DNA of 64,000 nucleotides from Collinsella sp. An7 (GCF_002159335.1 NZ_NFHP01000001.1:124001-188000), one strand, 5' to 3'; shown: positions 8,814 to 17,322, counted from the first letter of the stretch. Notes: generated from the sequence alone by a model not told the origin. Made by a program: numbers and translations.

Positions 8814-8952
8814 TGCGTGCAATGAACCCGATAATGCGTAATTCGGGTTCCCTGCAAGCGTCGGGTTCACAACGTGGCTTAACGTACGCCCCGTTACCTG
8901 CCCTTTTGTCGAGGGTGCACAAATGGGTTCATTACCGGGTTCATTGCACGCA
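8814..8952. repeat. Long-armed palindromic element, copy 3
   Basis: Arms at 8814-8836 and 8930-8952 match in 22 of 23 positions (TGCGTGCAATGAACCCG type). The interior shares TGCGTAA, TCGGGTTCACA, CTTTTG and GAGGGT blocks in the same order with copy 9 near 55.9 kb. It represents a second arm subfamily. Confidence 0.75.
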
Positions 8953-8978
8953 AAAACGCACGGGGGTGGCGGCCGCAC

Positions 8979-9039
8979 GCCCGCCGGTGTCAAAGCAGGG
9001 GCGGTGGCCGCCCGCCCGTCGGCGACAAAGCAGGGGCGG
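8979..9039 (+). repeat. Two tandem 26-base direct repeats
   Basis: 8979-9004 and 9014-9039 are the same 26-base unit (core CAAAGCAGGGGCGG) with three mismatches and a 35-base period. They lie in non-coding DNA between a palindromic element and tatA; nothing else is seen from 9040 to 9240. Confidence 0.6.
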
Positions 9040-9270
9040 AGTGAAGCGAAGCCCGCAAGCGAGTCCCGTCCCGGATGTGGACTCGGGCAACACCCCGTCC
9101 CGAGCGTGGCCCCAGGCGGCACCTCGCCCCAAGCAGACGCTGAGCTTACCGAATCCTTGCACGCCCGCAGCACGCCGCCTCACGCCCACGCGCGCTTCGA
9201 CGCGCGGTTTGCAGAGCTACCGGGCTCTATTGCCGTCGCGTTGCCGGCTCGCGTGTAAAATGTGGCGAGG

Positions 9271-9299
9271 TTGTTCCGCCCCATTGGGCGCGGTATACT
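9271..9299 (+). promoter_or_regulatory. Promoter of tatA
   Basis: TTGTTC (9271-9276), a 17-base spacer and TATACT (9294-9299), 40 bases upstream of the tatA start. It is among the clearest sigma-70-type promoters in the window. Confidence 0.6.
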
Positions 9300-9338
9300 C
9301 TTGCGAGTTGTTTCGACTGAATGTTCTGGAGGGAAAAC

Positions 9339-9605
9339 ATGGGTTTTCTGCCAAAGGGTACCGAGTGGATCATCATTCTCATCATCGTCCTGGTCATCTT
9401 TGGGCCTAAGAACCTCCCGAAGCTCGGTGCTTCGCTTGGCAAGACCGTGAAGAACCTTCGCGAGGGCATGGAGGGCGACGACGCCTCCAAGGGCTCCGAC
9501 GAGGCTCCGGCCGAGGAGGAGAGCGAGGAAGACGCCAAGATCCGCGAGCTCGAGGCTCAGCTCGCCGAGGCCAAGAAGAAGAAAGAGGAGCAGGACGCTG
9601 AGTAG
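9339..9605 (+). CDS. tatA: Twin-arginine translocase subunit TatA
   Basis: Forms the protein-conducting part of the Tat system that exports folded proteins. The 88 residues have the expected build: a short N-terminal membrane helix ([13 protein letters not shown]), the [10 protein letters not shown] hinge, an amphipathic helix, and an acidic then lysine-rich tail. The ATG at 9339 is preceded by GGAGGG. No tatC is nearby. Confidence 0.9.
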   Translation: MGFLPKGTEWIIILIIVLVIFGPKNLPKLGASLGKTVKNLREGMEGDDASKGSDEAPAEEESEEDAKIRELEAQLAEAKKKKEEQDAE

Positions 9606-9640
9606 TCCCGCTCTTACGTGGAGCGTGTGGCGGCCGGCAT

Positions 9641-9667
9641 CCGACCAGGTGCCCGGTCGCCTTTTTA
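9641..9667 (+). terminator. Terminator after tatA
   Basis: Short stem CGACC / GGTCG followed by CCTTTTTAT. Confidence 0.5.
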
Positions 9668-9716
9668 TCTGACGCGCCCCGGGCGCGCCGCGAGACCAAG
9701 GAGCAAGGAGCACAAC

Positions 9717-10190
9717 ATGGCAGCAAGCGAGATCGTACTTACCGCTGAGGGCCGCCAGAAGCTCGTGGATGAGCTTGCCTGGCGCGAGGGCGACCTCACC
9801 AAGCAGATCGTCGAGCGCATCAAGGTCGCGCGCGACTTTGGCGACCTCTCGGAGAACTCCGAGTACGACGACGCCAAGGAGGAGCAGGCCAAAAACGCCG
9901 CCCGCATCGCCGAGATCCAGTCCATCCTCGCCAACGCCAAGGACGCCGAGGCCGTCGACCACGTGCTCTCCGTCTCCATCGGCTGCACTGTTGAGCTCGT
10001 GGACGTCGACGGCGTGGCCATGGAGGTCACCCTCGTGGGTACCACCGAGACCAACTCGCTCGAGCACAAGATCTCCAACGAGTCGCCGGTCGGCCGCGCG
10101 ATCATCGGCCATGGCGAGGGCGAGACCGTTGAGGTTGTGACGCCCTCCGGCAAGAGCCGCGTCTACACCATCACCAAGATCTCGCGCTAA
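9717..10190 (+). CDS. greA: Transcription elongation factor GreA
   Basis: Stimulates RNA polymerase to cleave backtracked transcripts. At 157 residues it has normal length. The N-terminal coiled coil carries the acidic tip region ARDFGDLSENSEYDDAKEEQ (about residues 38-57). The C-terminal FKBP-like domain ends GEGETVEVVTPSGKSRVYTI. The ATG at 9717 follows AAGGAGCAAGGAG. An earlier in-frame start would overlap the tatA terminator. Confidence 0.95.
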   Translation: MAASEIVLTAEGRQKLVDELAWREGDLTKQIVERIKVARDFGDLSENSEYDDAKEEQAKNAARIAEIQSILANAKDAEAVDHVLSVSIGCTVELVDVDGVAMEVTLVGTTETNSLEHKISNESPVGRAIIGHGEGETVEVVTPSGKSRVYTITKISR

Positions 10191-10219
10191 GGCCGCCGGC
10201 CCCGCGCACGGATGCGAAC

Positions 10220-10256
10220 GCTCCTCGGGGTCACGCGGCCTCGGGGAGCTTTTTTG
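10220..10256 (+). terminator. Rho-independent terminator after greA
   Basis: An 11-bp stem with two wobble pairs (GCTCCTCGGGG with CCTCGGGGAGC), an 8-base loop and TTTTTT directly behind. Confidence 0.85.
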
Positions 10257-10279
10257 TTGAGAGTTGAGGAGCTAGATCC

Positions 10280-12289
10280 ATGACCGATATCGAGAACGAG
10301 CAGACCGCCGCGGCCGCGCCCGCCGCTGCGCCCGACACGCTAAACAATGAGCGCGCCCACCGCTTGGCCAAGCGCGCCGCCCTGATCGAGGCGGGGCGCG
10401 ACCCCTATCCGGAGCACTGCGAGGTAACCGACCACGCGGCCGATATTGAGGCCCGCTATGCCGAGCTCGCTGCCGGCGAGGACACCACCGATGTGGTAAA
10501 GGTTGCCGGGCGCGTGGTGGCCAAGCGCGGCCAGGGCAAGATCATGTTCGTGGTGCTGCGCGACCCCTCGGGCGACCTCCAACTCTTCTGCCGCATCAAC
10601 GACATGCCCGAGGACGCCTGGCAGCTCCTGGGCGAGCTCGACCTTGGCGACATCGTTGCGGCCGAGGGCGTTGTGGTGCGTACCCGCCGCGGCCAGCTCT
10701 CGGTGGCGCCCCGCGCGCTCACCCTGCTCTCTAAGGCGGTGCGCCCGCTGCCCGAGAAGTTCCACGGCCTCTCCGACAAGGAGACCCGCTATCGCCAGCG
10801 CTACGTCGACCTCATCGTAAACGAGGACGTGCGCGAGACCTTCCGCAAGCGCTCCGCCATCATCTCGACCTTCCGCCGCTACATGGAGGAGACCGGCTAC
10901 ATGGAGGTCGAGACCCCCATCCTGCAGACCATCCAGGGCGGCGCCACCGCGAAGCCGTTCATCACGCACTTCAACGCGCTCAACCAGGAGTGCTACCTGC
11001 GCATCGCCACCGAGCTGCACTTGAAGCGCCTGCTGGTGGGCGGCTTTGAGCGCGTGTTCGAGATCGGTCGCATCTTCCGCAACGAGGGCATGGACCTCAC
11101 CCACAATCCCGAGTTCACCACCATGGAGGCGTATCGCGCCTACTCCGACCTCGAGGGCATGAAGGAGCTCGCTGAGGGCGTAATCAAGGCCGCCAACGCC
11201 GCGATCGGCAACCCCGAGGTCATTGAGTACCAGGGTGCGCAGATTGACCTGTCGGGCACGTGGCCGAGCCGCCCCATGACCGAGATCGTCTCGGACGCGC
11301 TTGGGCGCGAGGTTACGCTCGATACGCCGGTGGAGGAGCTCGCCGCCGCCGCGCGCGAGGCCGGCATTGAGGTCAAGCCCGAGTGGACGGCCGGCAAGCT
11401 CATCGCCGAGCTCTACGACGAGATCGGCGAGCCCTCGATTGTGAACCCCACCTTTGTGTGCGACTACCCGGTGGAGGTGTCGCCCCTCGCCAAGCGCTTT
11501 GAGGACGATCCGCGGCTCACCCACCGCTTTGAGCTCGTCATTGCCGGGCACGAGTACGCCAACGCCTTTAGCGAGCTCAACGACCCCGTTGACCAGGCCG
11601 AGCGCTTCCGCAAGCAGATGGAGGAGAAGGCCGGCGGCGACGACGAGGCCATGGAGTACGACGAGGACTACGTGCGTGCGCTCGAGTACGGTATGCCCCC
11701 GGCGGGCGGCATCGGTATCGGCATCGACCGCGTGGTGATGCTGCTCACCGACTCGGCGAGCATCCGCGACGTGCTGCTCTTCCCGCACATGAAGCCCGAG
11801 AAGGGCTCGGGCGCGGGTGCCGCGGCTGCCCGGGCTGCACAGGAGGGCGCCGCGGGTGCGGGCGCCGCCGCTAGCTACGTCCCCAACAAGGTGCCCACGA
11901 TCGACTACAGCAAGGTGGCCGTGGAGCCGCTCTTTGCCGACTATGTCGACTTTGAGACCTTTAGCAAGAGCGACTTCCGCGTGGTGAAGGTCAAGGCCTG
12001 CGAGGCGGTCAAGAAGAGCAAGAAGCTTCTGCGGTTCACGCTCGATGACGGCTCGGGCACCGACCGCACCATCCTCTCCGGTATCCACGCGTTCTACGAG
12101 CCGGAGGATCTGATGGGCAAGACGTGCGTCGCCATCGTGAATCTCCCGCCGCGCAAGATGATGGGCATCGACTCCTGCGGCATGCTCATTTCTGCCGTGC
12201 ACGCAGAGGGCGAGGGCGAAGAGGCCGAGGAGCGCCTGAACCTCCTTATGCTCGACGATCGCATCCCCGCGGGCGCCAAGCTCTGCTAG
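10280..12289 (+). CDS. lysS: Lysine--tRNA ligase (class II) with C-terminal tRNA-binding domain
   Basis: Charges tRNA-Lys with lysine. The 669 residues are about 150-170 longer than a typical bacterial LysRS. An Ala-rich N-terminus is followed by the OB anticodon domain (~75-150). Class II motif 2, FRNEGMDLTHNPEFTTMEAY, is at 266-285, and motif 3, GIGIGIDRVVMLL, at about 475. A Gly/Ala linker (~510-535) then leads to a Trbp111/EMAP-like OB fold from ~545 (DFRVVKVKACEAVKKSKKLL, later PRKMMGIDSCGMLIS), as at the C-terminus of MetRS. The fusion is in frame and continuous. Confidence 0.95.
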   Translation: MTDIENEQTAAAAPAAAPDTLNNERAHRLAKRAALIEAGRDPYPEHCEVTDHAADIEARYAELAAGEDTTDVVKVAGRVVAKRGQGKIMFVVLRDPSGDLQLFCRINDMPEDAWQLLGELDLGDIVAAEGVVVRTRRGQLSVAPRALTLLSKAVRPLPEKFHGLSDKETRYRQRYVDLIVNEDVRETFRKRSAIISTFRRYMEETGYMEVETPILQTIQGGATAKPFITHFNALNQECYLRIATELHLKRLLVGGFERVFEIGRIFRNEGMDLTHNPEFTTMEAYRAYSDLEGMKELAEGVIKAANAAIGNPEVIEYQGAQIDLSGTWPSRPMTEIVSDALGREVTLDTPVEELAAAAREAGIEVKPEWTAGKLIAELYDEIGEPSIVNPTFVCDYPVEVSPLAKRFEDDPRLTHRFELVIAGHEYANAFSELNDPVDQAERFRKQMEEKAGGDDEAMEYDEDYVRALEYGMPPAGGIGIGIDRVVMLLTDSASIRDVLLFPHMKPEKGSGAGAAAARAAQEGAAGAGAAASYVPNKVPTIDYSKVAVEPLFADYVDFETFSKSDFRVVKVKACEAVKKSKKLLRFTLDDGSGTDRTILSGIHAFYEPEDLMGKTCVAIVNLPPRKMMGIDSCGMLISAVHAEGEGEEAEERLNLLMLDDRIPAGAKLC

Positions 12290-12340
12290 CACAACGAGCG
12301 GCGTAGCGTGGCCGCTGGCAAGCGATTCTTTTGTAACGAG

Positions 12341-12381
12341 GGCGGGTCCTGGGGATTTACCCCGGGGCCCGTCGTGTTTTT
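12341..12381 (+). terminator. Rho-independent terminator after lysS
   Basis: Stem GGCGGGTCCTGGGG / CCCCGGGGCCCGTC with two wobble pairs, loop ATTTA, then GTGTTTTTGG. Confidence 0.75.
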
Positions 12382-12421
12382 GGCGCGGATTGCGGTCCTG
12401 CCCCGTTTTCGAGCACAGCTA

Positions 12422-12586
12422 GCGCCGAAATTGTGTATAGCGAAACATTGTGTATACCGAAACTGAAGCACACGTCGAAGGTCGTTATACATTTCTGCAG
12501 GTCACTGGCCCAAGGCGCCTTTTACATACACTTCGCAGCAAAGTTTCAGTACACACAATTTATTTCGCTATACACAATCTCGCGCC
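12422..12586. repeat. Long-armed palindromic element, copy 4
   Basis: The longest arms of the set: 12422-12469 and 12535-12586, about 50 bases with a few mismatches and small gaps. They are built around ATTGTGTATAGCGAAA and TGTGTA(T/C)ACCGAAACT. The loop of about 65 bases has no obvious gene. The AT-rich arms contrast with the local GC level. Confidence 0.72.
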
Positions 12587-12683
12587 GTTTGTGATTTCTT
12601 GTACCGTCGAGCTGCTTGCGCGACGGCGGCTATGCTTACGTCCCTGTATGTCTCCGGGTCGGTGGCGTGTAGCAGCAAAGACT

Positions 12684-13832
12684 TTAGAGCCGTTTCGGCA
12701 CCCCTGCGACGGAAAGCGCTCTTTCGAGCTTCAGGTCATCCGTTGCTTCCCTATAGGACAGGCGAACGACCGTTGCCTCCGTAAGATTGAGATGCGATTC
12801 GCGTCAGCGTTCATCAGCGAGAACCTGCTGCGTCTCGTCGAGTGTGAGCGCGTTGCCGCGGTCGTCCCGCTGGTACTTCTGTAACCCATCGAGCTCCAAA
12901 ATGATGATTCTGCCATCGGGAAGTCGCCAATAGTAATCGACGGTGATGGTGACGTTAGGATTGAGAGGGTCGGGGACCTCAACCTGAAGTTCAGGTATGA
13001 CGAATCCAAGTTCGATGATTCCAGAGCGAACGACCGACTCGCCTCCGTTGGCGCTTCGTCCGTCCGCATAGCGAAGCGCACGCCAGACCTTGGCGGCTCC
13101 GTGCCGGTATCTCCCGTTTTCTTCGGCGTATGCCTGGAGCTTTTCAACAGTTGTCAGTTGATGGTGCAGCGACGAATCGACAATGGCGAGCCCCTGTCGG
13201 AATGTCGTATGGCACAGGCAATCGAAGACCGTTGCTTCGAGGGGAGTGACGCGTATGCCATTGACGGTGGTCGATGCTAGGCACGGTAGGGCATGGTAGG
13301 CATAGCAAGACGATACCGACCGCCGATTGCGCGGCTGGGTGACGCCGACATGTGCCTTAGTGAGCAGTGCAAAGGGGACCTGGAGGCCGTGAACGACTGC
13401 TGCCGAGTACAGACAGAATGTCCAAGAGGGGTGGCGGTGGGCGAGCGTGCGGATCAAGTGATACATTTCACCTCGCGGTGAGAGCGATTCAAGATAGGTC
13501 GCGCGGGCATAGTGGCCCGGGTAGGCTTCTCCGAGAATGCCGTTCATGGAAAGTTGTTTTGCCTGCTGGAGTATGTGCCCCGAGCGGGGAAAGACGAATC
13601 TTTGGTTGCTCTCAGCCTCCTCGAGTGCATGCTCGAGGGCCTGTCGGGCCTTCTCATCTTGAGCTGAGAGGTCGGACGCTCGCGACATCTCGGCGTCGCT
13701 CGCATGCCGTACCTGCGACGTATCCACGACTGCCTCATCTCCCTTCGGCTTTATCGGGCGGACTCGTAACGCTAGCAGACGGTTCAAACGGCTTTCCGCG
13801 CATCTCTCGCACCAATCTGACACGGCGGGCAC
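12684..13832 (-). pseudogene. DUF559-like / AbiEi-like protein interrupted by an in-frame TGA
   Basis: The open part, 12804-13832, encodes 342 residues. Residues ~50-120 are helical; ~135-230 resemble the AbiEi-type fold (YSAAVVHGLQVP, TPLEATVFDCLC). A DUF559-like nuclease-fold segment (VDYYWRLPDGRIIILELDG) ends abruptly at VLADER-TGA. Directly after the TGA, in the same frame, 39 more sense codons follow (RESHLNLTEATVVRLSYREA and on) to TAA at 12684-12686, and they look like the expected end of the domain. I infer a recent nonsense mutation. The start (GTG 13832) is uncertain; ATG 13688 is possible. Confidence 0.62.
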
Positions 13833-14070
13833 AGGCGTCTAACCGGGCAGCTAGGGAGGGGCGTTCCTGCCGTTCCGGTATGGGAGCGCATTCAGCGAAC
13901 GGCGGAAGTATTCGGTGAGCGGTAAGACGGGCGGCTCGTAGGTGGTGCGACGGGGGCAGGGCGGAGGGCTGGGCGGGGAGAAGGGCGCCAATCATGCTGG
14001 TTTTGTTTTTGCGCCCGACGTCTTGTGGATCAGATACGATTACAGGACTGCCCCGATGGCGGAGGTGCCC

Positions 14071-14532
14071 ATGATCCGACTTGTCCAAGGTGATCGAAAG
14101 CGGTATATGCCCTTGCTGTTGCTGGCGGATGAGCAGCCGGAGATGGTCGCTCGCTACATCGACCGGGGCGATATGTGGGTGCTCACGTCGAAGGATGCGT
14201 CAAAGGACGGCGTGCCGGCCGTTGCGGAGTGTCTTGTTACCGACGAGGGTGCGGGCGTGCTTGAGATGAAGAGCCTCGCGGTGGCGCCGGCGCATCAGGG
14301 ACGGGGCTACGGGCGCGCGCTCATCGAGCACGTCGCGCGTACGTATGCAGGGCGCTATCGCGTGCTGCGGGTGGGGACCGGCGACAGCCCGCTTACCGTT
14401 CCCTTTTACGAACGCTGCGGCTTCAAGCGCTCGCACGTGGTGTCCCATTTCTTCACCGACAACTACGACCACCCCATTTATGAGGCGGGCGTGCAGCTTG
14501 TCGACATGGTGTATCTCGTGCGCGAGTTGTAG
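14071..14532 (+). CDS. GNAT family N-acetyltransferase
   Basis: A 153-residue acetyltransferase using acetyl-CoA; the substrate is unknown. Motif A is clear at 69-87: LAVAPAHQGRGYGRALIEH, containing the pyrophosphate-binding QGRGYG. FYERCGF near residue 112 is motif B. GGAGGTG just upstream decides the ATG at 14071. Upstream in-frame starts lack an RBS. Confidence 0.85.
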   Translation: MIRLVQGDRKRYMPLLLLADEQPEMVARYIDRGDMWVLTSKDASKDGVPAVAECLVTDEGAGVLEMKSLAVAPAHQGRGYGRALIEHVARTYAGRYRVLRVGTGDSPLTVPFYERCGFKRSHVVSHFFTDNYDHPIYEAGVQLVDMVYLVREL

Positions 14533-14598
14533 CGGGTCGCCTCCATAAACTTTTCGCTTACGAAGACGCGCGTTTTCCGACAGGGTAGACAAGCGCCC

Positions 14599-14628
14599 GT
14601 GAACGGTAGAAAAACGCCGGTGAACGGT
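14599..14628. promoter_or_regulatory. Tandem operator-like repeat upstream of DUF2798 gene A (LytTR-type spacing)
   Basis: GTGAACGGT occurs at 14599-14607 and 14620-14628, a 21-base period. On the minus strand this reads ACCGTTCAC, 12 bases, ACCGTTCAC. Two 9-base direct repeats with 12 bases between are the binding-site layout of LytTR regulators. The same pair at the same spacing precedes the paralogous gene at 19786. Confidence 0.6.
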
Positions 14629-14696
14629 ATCTAGGCTGTGAGCCACCCGCGTCGCTCGCTCCGGAGGCGCCCGTCTACGTCGAGAAAGGTCCCTTC

Positions 14697-15200
14697 ATGC
14701 CCACCAACAAGCGCGAGAGTCTTATCTTCACCGTCATCATGTGCTTTTGCATGGTGCTCTTCATGTCGCTCTACAACGTGATGCGCGTCCACGGATGGCG
14801 GCTCAACCTCGGCATCGTGGCCGAGGCATGGGTCGGGTTTCCGCCCGCCTACATCGTTGCTATGCTGCTCGATGTGTTTGTGGCCAGCCGTTTTGCCAAG
14901 TGGTTTGCGTTTCGCTTCCTGGTGACCCCGGGCAAGAGCTCGCCGCGCGCCATCACGCTCGCCATCAGCACCATGATGGTTTTCCCAATGGTGCTCTTTA
15001 TGTCGCTCTACGGAGCCATCGAGGCGTTCACGCATGTGGGCGTTCCTGCTGCCATTCCGGGCATGTGGCTTGCTAACATCCCCTTTAACTTTGTGGCGGC
15101 GTTGCCGTGGAACCTTTTGGTCGCCGGCCCGTTCTCGCGTTGGCTGTTCCGCCGAGCGTTCCCCGTGGGCACCGTGCTCGAGGAGCCTGCCGCCGCATAG
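14697..15200 (+). CDS. DUF2798-like four-helix membrane protein, paralogue A
   Basis: A 167-residue integral membrane protein of unknown function. Hydrophobic helices fall at ~10-27, 45-63, 90-108 and 130-150. Conserved PTNKRES at the start and FAKWFAFRF in the middle match the paralogue at 19786-20298 almost residue for residue. The two halves look like a repeated two-helix unit, since VIMCFCMVLFMSLY and STMMVFPMVLFMSLY resemble each other. The ATG at 14697 has GAGAAAGG upstream. The tandem operator site upstream suggests regulated expression. Confidence 0.75.
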   Translation: MPTNKRESLIFTVIMCFCMVLFMSLYNVMRVHGWRLNLGIVAEAWVGFPPAYIVAMLLDVFVASRFAKWFAFRFLVTPGKSSPRAITLAISTMMVFPMVLFMSLYGAIEAFTHVGVPAAIPGMWLANIPFNFVAALPWNLLVAGPFSRWLFRRAFPVGTVLEEPAAA

Positions 15201-15335
15201 CGGTTGCCAACGTGAGAGCTCCGGCCTTTGCATTGCCGTTGCGCCGCGGTGCCTAGCAGCTCGTACCTGTTCCTCCAGCGTCCGCCGCGTCGATTGCCTC
15301 CGCGCATCCCTATAATGGTGCGCGGAGGTTTTCGT

Positions 15336-16667
15336 ATGCAGCGCACCAACACCTCGCGGCTCTCTGCCGCGCAGATACACACCGTCGTTACCTTGGGATT
15401 CTGCGGGCTGGTGTCTGCGGCCGACAACTGGTTTGTCTCGCCGGCGCTGCCGGCCATCGCGCAGACGCTCGCGGTGGCGCCCACGGCCGCGATGGTTATC
15501 CTCACCGCCTACATGCTGCCCTATGGAGCACTCCAGCCGGTGTGCGGCGCGATCGGCGACGCCGTCGGCCGCCTGCGCCTGCTGCGGGTGATCGTGCTCG
15601 GGCTCTGCGCGGGGACGCTTTTGTGCGCGGTGGCGCCGAGCCTTGCCGTACTGGTGCTCGCCCGCGTGGTGACGGGCTGTTTTGCTGCGGGAATCATCTC
15701 GGTCTCGCAGGCGTTTGTGGGTGACGCCGTGGGGCCCGAGTGCCGCGCCGGTGCGGTGGGCATCCTCATGGGCATCACCTTTACCGGGCAAGGGCTCTCG
15801 GCGGGGCTCGGCGGGATCTTGACCGACCTCGTGGGCTGGCGAGCCGCCTTTGCCGCGTTTGGGGCGCTTGCGTTTGCGGCGTGGCTCGGACTCTCGACGC
15901 TCCGCGAGCCGGCGCTCGCCCCGGGAGCGGCGGCGTTCGGGCAGGCTGAATCGCCCGAGGCCGCTGAGGTTCCCAGCTCGGCTCCCGGCTCGGCTGCCCC
16001 TGGCGTCCCTGATGCGCCCAGCTCGGCGGCCTCCGCTGCCCCTGCCTCGTCGCAGCCTCTCCAGCCGGTAGCCCCGGCAGCCAATCCCGTCGTCGCGTTC
16101 TTTCGCAACGCGCTCGACATCTTCTTTGGTCCGCGGCGAGCGGTCTTTGTGCTGGCACTCGCAACGGGGATCCTCTTTTTGGGGACGTACGGGTTTATGG
16201 GGACGTTCCTCAGCGAGGTCTGCGGCCTGAGCTCAACGGCAGCCGGTCTTCTCATGATGTTCTATGGAGTGTTCTGTCTGGTAGGAGGCTCGCTCTCCGG
16301 CGCGCTCGGGGCGCGGCGCGGTCTGCCCGGCGTGATCGCAATCGGAGAGGTGTCGGGCATTGCGGCGGCGGTGCTTCTCGCCGTTGCCGCGGCAACGTCG
16401 TCGTGGCTTCCGGCCCTCGGTGCGGCCGCATGTCTGGGACTCGGCTACATCTTGGTGCAGCCGACGCTCGTCACTCTCTCCATGGAGGCGGACCCGGAGC
16501 GTGTTGGCCTCTGCACGGGGCTTATCGGCTTTGGCGTCTTTGCCGGCGGCGGCGTGGGGTCCATGCTGGGTGGTACGGTGCTCGCCGCGGGCGGCTACCT
16601 GGGGCTCTGGCTCGTTGTGGCGGCCCTTCTGCTGGTACAGCTCATCGTGAGCAAACGGGTGCTGTAG
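15336..16667 (+). CDS. MFS transporter (drug/metabolite efflux type)
   Basis: A 443-residue major facilitator protein with about 12 membrane helices. A helix-2/3 loop (GAIGDAVGRLRLLR) carries the MFS signature, and a helix-5-type GQGLSAGLGGILTDLVGWR segment points to the drug:H+ antiporter branch. Residues ~205-262 form an unusually long Ala/Pro/Ser linker between the halves. GCGGAGG at 15319-15325 supports the ATG at 15336. The substrate cannot be told. Confidence 0.85.
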   Translation: MQRTNTSRLSAAQIHTVVTLGFCGLVSAADNWFVSPALPAIAQTLAVAPTAAMVILTAYMLPYGALQPVCGAIGDAVGRLRLLRVIVLGLCAGTLLCAVAPSLAVLVLARVVTGCFAAGIISVSQAFVGDAVGPECRAGAVGILMGITFTGQGLSAGLGGILTDLVGWRAAFAAFGALAFAAWLGLSTLREPALAPGAAAFGQAESPEAAEVPSSAPGSAAPGVPDAPSSAASAAPASSQPLQPVAPAANPVVAFFRNALDIFFGPRRAVFVLALATGILFLGTYGFMGTFLSEVCGLSSTAAGLLMMFYGVFCLVGGSLSGALGARRGLPGVIAIGEVSGIAAAVLLAVAAATSSWLPALGAAACLGLGYILVQPTLVTLSMEADPERVGLCTGLIGFGVFAGGGVGSMLGGTVLAAGGYLGLWLVVAALLLVQLIVSKRVL

Positions 16668-16708
16668 GCGGGGCCAGAGCGGGGGAGCGCCCCGCCGCTC
16701 GCGCTCGC

Positions 16709-16743
16709 ATGGGTCACTTGGAGCACGTCCCCAAATGACTCAT
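16709..16743. repeat. GGGGACG-type short palindrome, contracted copy
   Basis: GGGTCA and TGACTCA ends surround a single GAGCACGTCCCC half. It is the short form of the palindromes at 18334 and 41098, lying 42 bases after the MFS stop. Confidence 0.5.
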
Positions 16744-16848
16744 GCAAAAGGACGGGTGCCGGCTGCGCGCCGGGTGTGCGGAAAGAAGGAGTAAGACACA
16801 CCCGGGTACGAGCCGGCACCGACGTTCCAGCGGTTTTGCTGCTGTCGT

Positions 16849-16997
16849 GGTCAAATTCCGGAGAAATCAGCGATTGGACGTCCGAGCAACCGTTGAATTC
16901 TCGAGAATTTGGCCAGCTTGACAAGAAAACCGCAGGAAAGCCTGAACGCTCAAAGCCGTGCAACGGAGGCAATCGCTGATTTCTCCGGATTTTGTCC
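16849..16997. repeat. Long-armed palindromic element, copy 5
   Basis: Arms 16849-16876 and 16970-16996 match in 26 of 28 positions (core TCCGGAGAAATCAGCGATTG). The interior has CCGAG at 16882-16886 and ACAAGAAAACCGCAGG at 16921-16936, variants of the boxes in copies 2 and 6. The right arm ends about 30 bases before a truncated GntR gene. Confidence 0.78.
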
Positions 16998-17027
16998 AGC
17001 GGAGGGCAAAACGCGCCGCTCCCACCG

Positions 17028-17204
17028 CATCATCCGCGGGTGGCGGCAACCGAGCAGGAGGCCGAGCGGCTGGACGTGGCGCCGGGCGATTCGTTGCTCG
17101 AGCTTGCGCAGGTGGAGTTCTTTGACGATGGCACGCCGTTTGAGTACTCTGTGTCGAGGAATGTCGGTACGCGCTACGAGCTCAAGGATGTGAACGTGCT
17201 CTAG
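17028..17204 (+). pseudogene. GntR-family regulator, C-terminal UTRA fragment
   Basis: About 58 codons matching only the end of a UTRA ligand-binding domain: VAATEQEAERLDVAPGDSLL, then FFDDGTPFEYSVSRNVGTRY. The DNA-binding part and most of the sensor domain are missing. The fragment begins right behind palindromic element copy 5, so the remainder was lost or replaced in an event near that element. It has no plausible start of its own. Confidence 0.75.
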
Positions 17205-17322
17205 CGCAGTGGGCGACCGGGCGGCCGGACCCGTGCGCAGCCCCATCGTCACGAGGGGCCGAGGCGGGCGCGTCCCCAGCCAACCCGTAATGGATACGCG
17301 ACCAACGGTTAGGAGTTTAACC

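Noticed and set aside
8814-9039. Repeats near 8.8-9.0 kb as a CRISPR array
   Set aside because: The units form inverted arms or a two-copy direct repeat without regular spacers; no CRISPR repeat form is present.
12804-12806. TGA as a selenocysteine codon
   Set aside because: No SECIS-like hairpin directly downstream is apparent, and the protein family has no redox cysteine at that place.
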